Below, one piece after another: positions 6,373 through 10,778 of a stretch of 10,778 nucleotides of DNA; position 1 is the stretch's first letter, and each line of letters opens with the position of its first letter. The position numbers and the translations under genes are program-made. Origin of the DNA: Chloroflexota bacterium (lineage in GTDB: Bacteria > Chloroflexota > UBA6077 > CF-72); the NCBI GenBank assembly GCA_019242065.1, contig JAFAWJ010000707.1:1-10778 (forward strand), read 5' to 3'. Under the pieces are notes generated by a model. It was not told the DNA's origin and did not search any database. It saw only the letters and a program-made list of their open reading frames with translations.

Positions 6373-7417
6373 GTGGCCTCCGCGCCTGGACGCGCGCCCA
6401 GATACCCAGAATCCCACCTCGCACGAACAATACGAAGACCACGAACAACGCGCCCATGATGAGTTGCCAGTGGCCGGTAAACATCGAGGACAGGAAGTTC
6501 TGGAGGATCACATACACGGTCGTGCCCAGGATCGGGCCGATCAGGGTCGCCTCACCGCCCAACAGCACCATGAGCACCGCGGTGCCCGACACGGTGAAGC
6601 CGATGTCATCCGGGGAGATGAACTGGTTGAAGAACGTGTACATCACCCCGGCGATGCTGGCGAAGACGCCCGCCACCCAGAAGGCGCCCAACTTGTACAG
6701 CCGGGTGTTGTAGCCAATGGCACGCATGCGGGCTTCGTTCTGGTGGATGCCGATCAGCGTGCGTCCGAAGGGCGAGTGGATCAGGCGATACATCAGGTAG
6801 AAGCAAATGATGCTTAGTACCAGCGTCAGCCAGTAGAACGGCACACCGCGGCCGACGACGAGACTGCCGAACAGCTCGGGCGACTTCACACCGGGTAGGC
6901 CGTTGGTACCCCCGGTCACGTTGGTCCATTTTTGGGCGACCGCAGACAGCATCTGGGCAAACGCCAGCGTCAGCATCAGGAAGTACACGCCACTGGTGCG
7001 CAGGGCCAGCATGCCGAGGACAACCGACCCCACGCTGGCCAGGCCGATCGCCGCCACCAGGGCGATGCCCAGGTTCGAGACGTCCAGGTGGGCCGAGAGG
7101 ATGGCAGCCGCGTATGCGCCGAGCCCGAGGAACGCCGCGTGCCCGAACGACGGCAGTCCGGCGTAGCCCAGGAGCAGGTCGAGACTCATGGCGAACACGC
7201 TCAGGATCAGGATGCTGGTCGCGAGGGAAACGCCAAAGGGAAAGACACTGGCGAATGCCCAGGGAACGATCGCCAGCAACGGGATCAGCAGCAGGTAGGC
7301 GGGATGCAGCCCGCCGAGCCAGCGGCGGGCTGCACCGCGCGGGGCCACCTCGTTGTCGAGGTCGAGCGGCATCTCCAGCGCGCCGAGTTCGCGACCAACC
7401 AGCACCTCGTCAGCCAT
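6359..7417 (-). CDS. livM: Branched-chain amino acid-type ABC transporter permease LivM
   Basis: The 352-residue protein is a polytopic membrane permease. After a hydrophilic cytoplasmic N-terminus of about 38 residues come hydrophobic segments near 40-60, 62-84, 88-108, 116-140, 143-162, 192-212, 242-264, 275-305 and 318-334. Family motifs are GYAGLPSFGHAAFLGLGAYA (84-103), TGGTNGLPGV (168-177) and the cytoplasmic EAA-like loop SPFGRTLIGIHQNEARMRAI (215-234) that contacts the ATPases. It would form the translocation channel together with LivH. The start ATG 7417 is supported by an AGAGG tract 8 bases upstream and lies 16 bp after livH ends. The length is within the normal range, and the N-terminal extension is usual for LivM proteins. 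Confidence 0.95.
   Translation of the reverse strand: MADEVLVGRELGALEMPLDLDNEVAPRGAARRWLGGLHPAYLLLIPLLAIVPWAFASVFPFGVSLATSILILSVFAMSLDLLLGYAGLPSFGHAAFLGLGAYAAAILSAHLDVSNLGIALVAAIGLASVGSVVLGMLALRTSGVYFLMLTLAFAQMLSAVAQKWTNVTGGTNGLPGVKSPELFGSLVVGRGVPFYWLTLVLSIICFYLMYRLIHSPFGRTLIGIHQNEARMRAIGYNTRLYKLGAFWVAGVFASIAGVMYTFFNQFISPDDIGFTVSGTAVLMVLLGGEATLIGPILGTTVYVILQNFLSSMFTGHWQLIMGALFVVFVLFVRGGILGIWARVQARRPHGSP
6377..6381 (-). promoter_or_regulatory. Ribosome binding site deciding the livG start
   Basis: GGAGG on the minus strand lies 4 bases before ATG 6372, inside the livM coding sequence. The spacing is on the short side. It supports this start over upstream in-frame codons. Confidence 0.5.
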
Positions 7418-7425
7418 TGACCAGT

Positions 7426-7435
7426 CCTCTCCCTC
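7426..7435 (-). promoter_or_regulatory. Ribosome binding site of livM
   Basis: On the minus strand the tract GAGGGAGAGG ends 8 bases before ATG 7417 and overlaps the stop codon of livH, so ribosomes finishing livH could reload directly. Confidence 0.6.
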
Positions 7436-8303
7436 AGTGCAACTTCATGCCGAACAGGCCGTTGGGTCGGACCAGCAAGATGGCGCCCATCACCATGAAT
7501 GTCAGGACCAGCGCGATCTGCGGTACGAGCACCGTCAGGAAGGTGACCGCGACGCCGATCAGCAGGCCGCCCCAGAACGCACCGGTCAGCGTGCCCATGC
7601 CGCCGACGACGACCACGATCAGGCCGGTGAGCAGCACCTGCGAGTCGATGTCCGGATACAGACTGGTTACAGGTCCGGCGACGACACCCCCAAAGGCGGC
7701 CAGCGCCGCGCCAAAGGCGAAGACCCCGGTGAACACGGCGCCGATGTTGACGCCCAGCCCGGCCACCATCTGCCGATCGACAACCCCGGCGCGGATGATG
7801 GCGCCGATGCGGGTGCGGCGCTCGACGGCCCACAGCGCCAGGGCGATGGCCACACCCACCGCGATGACGAACAGCCGATAGACCGGGTACGTATTGCCGA
7901 GGATATTGATCTGGCCTGAGAGAATGTCGGGCGGCGCGAGGACCAGCTCGTTGGTTCCCCACACAATTCTGACGAACTCGGCGAACATAAACGAGAGCCC
8001 GAAGGTCAGCATGACCTGGTCGAGCAGTGGGCGGCGATCCAGGCGCTTGAGCAGCCCGACCTCGATCACGATGCCCAGGATGGCGATGACGATCGGCGCG
8101 ACCAGCATTGCCAGCCAGAAGTTGTGCGAGGCGCGCGCGACGGACCAGCCCAGATACGCCCCCAGCATGAAGAAGGAACCGTGGGCCAGATTGATGACGT
8201 CCATCATGCCGAAGATCAGCGACAAGCCCGCTGCCAGCAGAAAGAGCAGCAGACCGTACGCGACCCCATTCAGTCCCTGAACGATGACAAAGTCGGCGGT
8301 CAT
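7434..8303 (-). CDS. livH: Branched-chain amino acid-type ABC transporter permease LivH
   Basis: The 289-residue permease shows the LivH pattern: GLNGVAYGLLLFLLAAGLSL (10-29) followed by IFGMMDVINLAHGSFFMLGA (30-49), the EAA-like coupling loop RTRIGAIIRAGVVDRQMVAG (163-182), VVVVGGMGTLTGAFWGGLLI (230-249) and the C-terminal LLVRPNGLFG (276-285). About eight hydrophobic segments span the membrane. The start is placed at ATG 8303, which gives the usual short N-terminus before the first membrane helix. The frame remains open to 8390, but those residues cross the non-coding region and overlap the divergent gene's leader. No clear Shine-Dalgarno sequence precedes the ATG. It is the first gene of the operon, and the promoter should lie in the 8304-8392 gap. 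Confidence 0.94.
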   Translation of the reverse strand: MTADFVIVQGLNGVAYGLLLFLLAAGLSLIFGMMDVINLAHGSFFMLGAYLGWSVARASHNFWLAMLVAPIVIAILGIVIEVGLLKRLDRRPLLDQVMLTFGLSFMFAEFVRIVWGTNELVLAPPDILSGQINILGNTYPVYRLFVIAVGVAIALALWAVERRTRIGAIIRAGVVDRQMVAGLGVNIGAVFTGVFAFGAALAAFGGVVAGPVTSLYPDIDSQVLLTGLIVVVVGGMGTLTGAFWGGLLIGVAVTFLTVLVPQIALVLTFMVMGAILLVRPNGLFGMKLH

Positions 8304-8392
8304 CGCGACCGCGAGGGTACCACGAGTTTCAGACTGCGCGGTCAAAACAGGTGTAGGATCCGATGCACATCCCAGGGGAAAAGGCATCAAGC
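8304..8392. promoter_or_regulatory. Divergent promoter region between livH and the binding-protein gene
   Basis: This 89-bp gap is the only place where promoters for the eight-gene minus-strand operon and for the plus-strand binding-protein gene can both lie outside coding sequence. On the plus strand TAGGAT at 8354-8359 is a possible -10 box, with no good -35 at 16-18 bp spacing. On the minus strand TTGACC (complement of 8340-8345) is a good -35 match, but no good -10 lies at the normal distance. The nearest TANNNT is about 20 bp away. No convincing operator palindrome was found. The function is assigned from layout, and the individual boxes are weak. Confidence 0.5.
8374..8384 (+). promoter_or_regulatory. 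Ribosome binding site deciding the binding-protein start
   Basis: The tract AGGGGAAAAGG ends 8 bases before ATG 8393. It selects that ATG over the in-frame ATG at 8363, which has no purine tract at the right distance and would place extra residues before the signal peptide. Confidence 0.6.
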
Positions 8393-9691
8393 ATGGACGA
8401 TCAGGCTGGACGAATTTCGAGGCGCACCCTCTTACGCGCAGCTCTGGGCGGAGCGGGGGCGGTCACCATGGCCTCCGTCCTCGCGGCGTGTGCGCCTGCT
8501 GGAGGCGGCGGCCAGGCGGCGGCTCCGACCAGCGCCAGCGGTGGAGCGGCGGCCGCCGGCGCCGCGACGACCGCGCCCGTGCAGAGCAGTGGCAGCAGCG
8601 GCGGTGACCTCAAGATCGGGCTGCTCTCGGGATTCTCTGGCCCGTATGCCGCCTTCGGTCCGGACATGGCCGCCAGCATCGACGTCTACCTGGACGAGCA
8701 CAACGGCTTGCTTGGTGGGCTGAAACCGACCGTGATCCAGGAGGACGAAGGCGCCACCCCGCAGGACGCGTTGCTCAAAGCCCGCAAGCTCGTCGAGCAG
8801 GACCGCGTCAACGTTCTGGTCGGGTTGGTCAGCAGCGCCAATGCGCTGGCGGTTCGCGATCTGCTCGACAGCTCCAAGATGCCGACCATCATCACCAACG
8901 CGGGTGCCGACGACCTGACTGGCGACAAGCGGAGCCCGTACATCATCCGCGTCTCGTTCAGTAGCTGGCAGGCGGGCGCCCCGGCTGGCCGGTATGCCGT
9001 CCAGCAGGGCTGGAAGAACGTCATGGGGTTTGCGGCTGACTACGCGGCCGGCTATGAGCAGTTGGCGGGCTTTGCCGACGCGTTCCAGCAGGCGGGTGGC
9101 ACGCTGACCGACAAAGTCTTCCCGCCGCTGGGCAATAGCGACTACGCACCGTTTCTGGCGAAGATCAAGGCGAGCAACCCGGATGCCGTATGGGGCTTCT
9201 TCGCCGGCGCCGATCAGATCAAATTCGTGCAGCAGTATGCGCAGTTCGTCGGCGACAGCATTCCACTGTTTGGCAATACGCTGTCGCGCAACTCCGCCGA
9301 GGCGGTTGGTAAGACGATTGCTACGGTCAAGATGGGCGCGTCCGGTTGGGAGGAGACGCTCGACAATCCGCTCAATCAGCAGTTCGTGGCCGATTTTATG
9401 AAGAAGGAAAACCGGCACAACGACTTCGGCGCCTATACCTATGACGCCATGGGACTCCTGGATCGCGTGCTCACCGATCTGAAGGGTGATACGAATCCGG
9501 ACAACCTGGTGCAGGCGCTGAATGGAGTCACGAGTTTTCAGAGTATTCGTGGGGAGATCAAGATCGATCCGGATTCACACGGGTTGATTCAGACGTACTG
9601 GCATACGGAGGCGAACGTCGACGGGGACAATGCCACGATCAAAGTGGTCGGTCCCCTGGGGGTGTTTGGGCCACACACACAAATCAGCTAA
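8393..9691 (+). CDS. Tat-type lipoprotein, ABC transporter solute-binding protein (Peripla_BP_6 / LivJ-LivK type)
   Basis: The 432-residue protein starts with a Tat-like signal: SRRTLLR around Arg10-Arg11, a hydrophobic stretch, and a lipobox ending LAAC with Cys33 as the expected lipidated residue. Residues 34-71 form a flexible Ala/Gly/Ser/Thr linker that tethers the binding domain to the membrane. The domain begins at about 73 with LKIGLLSGFSGPYAAFGPDM (73-92), followed by DEGATPQDALLKARKLVEQD (118-137), NVLVGLVSSANALAVRDLL (140-158) and DYAPFLAKIKASNPDAVWGF (250-269). These are landmarks of type 1 periplasmic binding proteins of the branched-chain amino acid/amide/aromatic acid class. It would capture the solute outside the cytoplasmic membrane for LivHMGF. 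It is transcribed divergently from livH, which allows separate expression levels. The ligand is not identifiable by eye. Confidence 0.93.
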   Translation: MDDQAGRISRRTLLRAALGGAGAVTMASVLAACAPAGGGGQAAAPTSASGGAAAAGAATTAPVQSSGSSGGDLKIGLLSGFSGPYAAFGPDMAASIDVYLDEHNGLLGGLKPTVIQEDEGATPQDALLKARKLVEQDRVNVLVGLVSSANALAVRDLLDSSKMPTIITNAGADDLTGDKRSPYIIRVSFSSWQAGAPAGRYAVQQGWKNVMGFAADYAAGYEQLAGFADAFQQAGGTLTDKVFPPLGNSDYAPFLAKIKASNPDAVWGFFAGADQIKFVQQYAQFVGDSIPLFGNTLSRNSAEAVGKTIATVKMGASGWEETLDNPLNQQFVADFMKKENRHNDFGAYTYDAMGLLDRVLTDLKGDTNPDNLVQALNGVTSFQSIRGEIKIDPDSHGLIQTYWHTEANVDGDNATIKVVGPLGVFGPHTQIS

Positions 9692-9695
9692 GTAA

Positions 9696-10778
9696 CTAAC
9701 GGCTATACGCAGCGGGGATGCCGCCGTCTACGTTCAGGAAGTTGCCGGTGGATTTGGCGGAACGGGGCGAAGCGAAGTACAGAACGGCTTCGGCGACGTC
9801 CTCGGGGTAGACGTTGACCTTCAGGGTTGTCCGGGCCCGATAGTGTTCCTCCAGTGCATCGGGTGCGATGCCATAGGTGCTCGCGCGCTGCTCGCGCCAG
9901 GCGGAGGTCCAGATGCCTGATCCCTGCAAAACGGCGTCCGGATTCACGGTGTTGACGCGGATTCCGGCGCCGCCGCCTTCTTCCGCCAGACACCGCGCCA
10001 GGTGGATCTCCAGCGCCTTGGCCGACGAATACGCCGAGGCGTTGCGGCCGCCCACCAGTCCGTTCTTGGAGGCGACGAAGACCACGCTGCCGCCGCGCCC
10101 CTGCGCGCGCAACACGCGAAAGGCCTCGCGAGCGACCAGGAAATAGCCAGTTCCGAGCACCGAGAGATTCAGGTTCCACTCGTCGAGCGAGGTGTCTTCG
10201 ACCGGGTGCGACGTCGAAATGCCGGCGTTCGACACGACGACGTCCACCCCGCCATAGGCCAGTACGGTCTCCGAGAAAGCGGCGCGGACGGCGGATTCGT
10301 CGGCCACGTCCATCCCAATTGCGAGTGCTCGTCCCGTCCCGCGTTGCGTGACCAGTTGGCTGGCGACCTCCTGCGCACCCGACGCGTTGCGATCGGCGAT
10401 CACGACGTGCGCACCCGCCTCCGCGAGTCGCTGCGCGACAGCCTTGCCGATGCCCGACGCGCCGCCAGTCACCAGCGCAACCCGACCGGCGAGTTCGGCG
10501 GGCGTCGGGAAGAGGCTGAGCTTGTAGAGCTCCATCGGCCAGTATTCCACGCCGAAGGTCTCCGCCTCGGTGAGCGGAGCAAAACCGCCCAGTCTGACCG
10601 AGGTCGACAGCACCGCGACGGCCCGCTCGTACAGAGCGGAGGCCAGGCCGGCCTGCAGAGCGTCGGGTCCAGTGGTGATCACGCCGACGCGCGGGACCAT
10701 GACCACGCGTGGCGCCGGGTCGCGCATGGCAATGTTCGCCGCATGACGGGCCACGTATGCGGTGTAGCGCGCTTCATA
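9696..10778 (-). CDS. rhaD: Bifunctional L-rhamnulose-1-phosphate aldolase / L-lactaldehyde dehydrogenase (partial, C-terminal part)
   Basis: The frame is open to the right edge, so the N-terminal part of the class II aldolase domain is missing and 360 residues remain. Visible residues 1-90 are the end of the aldolase domain, with the family pattern DPAPRVVMVP (20-29) and VEYWPMELYKLSL (77-89). From about 97 a short-chain dehydrogenase domain follows: NAD-binding TGGASGIG (104-111), NAG (184-186), catalytic Ser237 in FVASKN, and Tyr250/Lys254 in AYSSAK. NPDAVLQGSGIW (279-290) and WREQRASTYGI are specific to this fused rhamnose-pathway family. The enzyme splits L-rhamnulose 1-phosphate into dihydroxyacetone phosphate and L-lactaldehyde, and the second domain oxidises the aldehyde to lactate. 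The aldolase metal-binding histidines would be in the missing part. It converges on the binding-protein gene with a 4-bp gap and most likely belongs to a rhamnose operon to the right. Confidence 0.9.
   Translation of the reverse strand, partial: YEARYTAYVARHAANIAMRDPAPRVVMVPRVGVITTGPDALQAGLASALYERAVAVLSTSVRLGGFAPLTEAETFGVEYWPMELYKLSLFPTPAELAGRVALVTGGASGIGKAVAQRLAEAGAHVVIADRNASGAQEVASQLVTQRGTGRALAIGMDVADESAVRAAFSETVLAYGGVDVVVSNAGISTSHPVEDTSLDEWNLNLSVLGTGYFLVAREAFRVLRAQGRGGSVVFVASKNGLVGGRNASAYSSAKALEIHLARCLAEEGGGAGIRVNTVNPDAVLQGSGIWTSAWREQRASTYGIAPDALEEHYRARTTLKVNVYPEDVAEAVLYFASPRSAKSTGNFLNVDGGIPAAYSR

Noticed and set aside
8304..8390. Longer livH start at 8390
   Set aside because: The extra 29 residues are hydrophilic, would cross the divergent promoter gap and precede the normal LivH N-terminus.
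8363..8392. Binding-protein start at ATG 8363
   Set aside because: It lacks a ribosome binding site at the right distance. ATG 8393 has one and yields a standard signal peptide.
8432..9418. Long minus-strand open frame opposite the binding-protein gene
   Set aside because: The opposite strand encodes a complete recognisable lipoprotein, and the mirror translation has compositionally biased sequence without known motifs.
1..10778. CRISPR arrays, tRNA or rRNA genes, transposases, riboswitches and attachment sites
   Set aside because: I saw no regular repeats, RNA gene patterns or recombinase genes, and apart from 8304-8392 the gaps between genes are too short to hold such elements.

Overview
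The window is GC-rich, densely coding bacterial DNA with no RNA genes, insertion sequences, CRISPR arrays or other mobile-element signs. The Tat-type lipoprotein signal followed by a long Ala/Gly/Ser/Thr linker on the transporter binding protein, the fused rhamnulose-phosphate aldolase/dehydrogenase and the GH76-like enzyme would suit a soil-type Chloroflexota or a related high-GC lineage. That placement is inference and is weak without a marker gene.

Layout. The left edge (1-422, minus) holds the N-terminal part of a GH76-like glycoside hydrolase that runs off the window. It abuts head-to-head a small DUF1810 gene (424-858, plus) with essentially no intergenic space. From 8303 back to 911 eight minus-strand genes are packed so tightly that they read as one operon, in transcription order: livH, livM, livG, livF (a complete HAAT-type ABC importer core), a class I SAM methyltransferase, a homologue of 4,5-dihydroxyphthalate decarboxylase, a hotdog-fold acyl-CoA thioesterase and an AMP-forming acyl-CoA synthetase. 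Junctions range from overlaps of 4, 11 and 14 nt to gaps of 3 to 33 nt. A short non-coding region (8304-8392) separates livH from the divergent gene for the matching solute-binding lipoprotein (8393-9691, plus). The right edge (9696-10778, minus) carries the C-terminal half of a bifunctional L-rhamnulose-1-phosphate aldolase/L-lactaldehyde dehydrogenase, convergent with the binding-protein gene and only 4 bp from it.

How the parts may work together. The lipoprotein would capture a solute outside the membrane and deliver it to LivHM, powered by LivGF. The downstream genes encode enzymes typical of carboxylic-acid handling: a decarboxylase-family protein, CoA ligation, CoA-thioester hydrolysis and methylation. 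A transporter of this family combined with a CoA ligase, a hotdog thioesterase and a Pht5-type protein suggests import and initial processing of an aromatic or other organic acid rather than simple branched-chain amino acid uptake. The substrate is not determined by the sequence. No ring-cleavage genes, dioxygenase or transcription regulator lies in the window. The flanking sugar genes (GH76-like and rhamnose) look like separate functional units.
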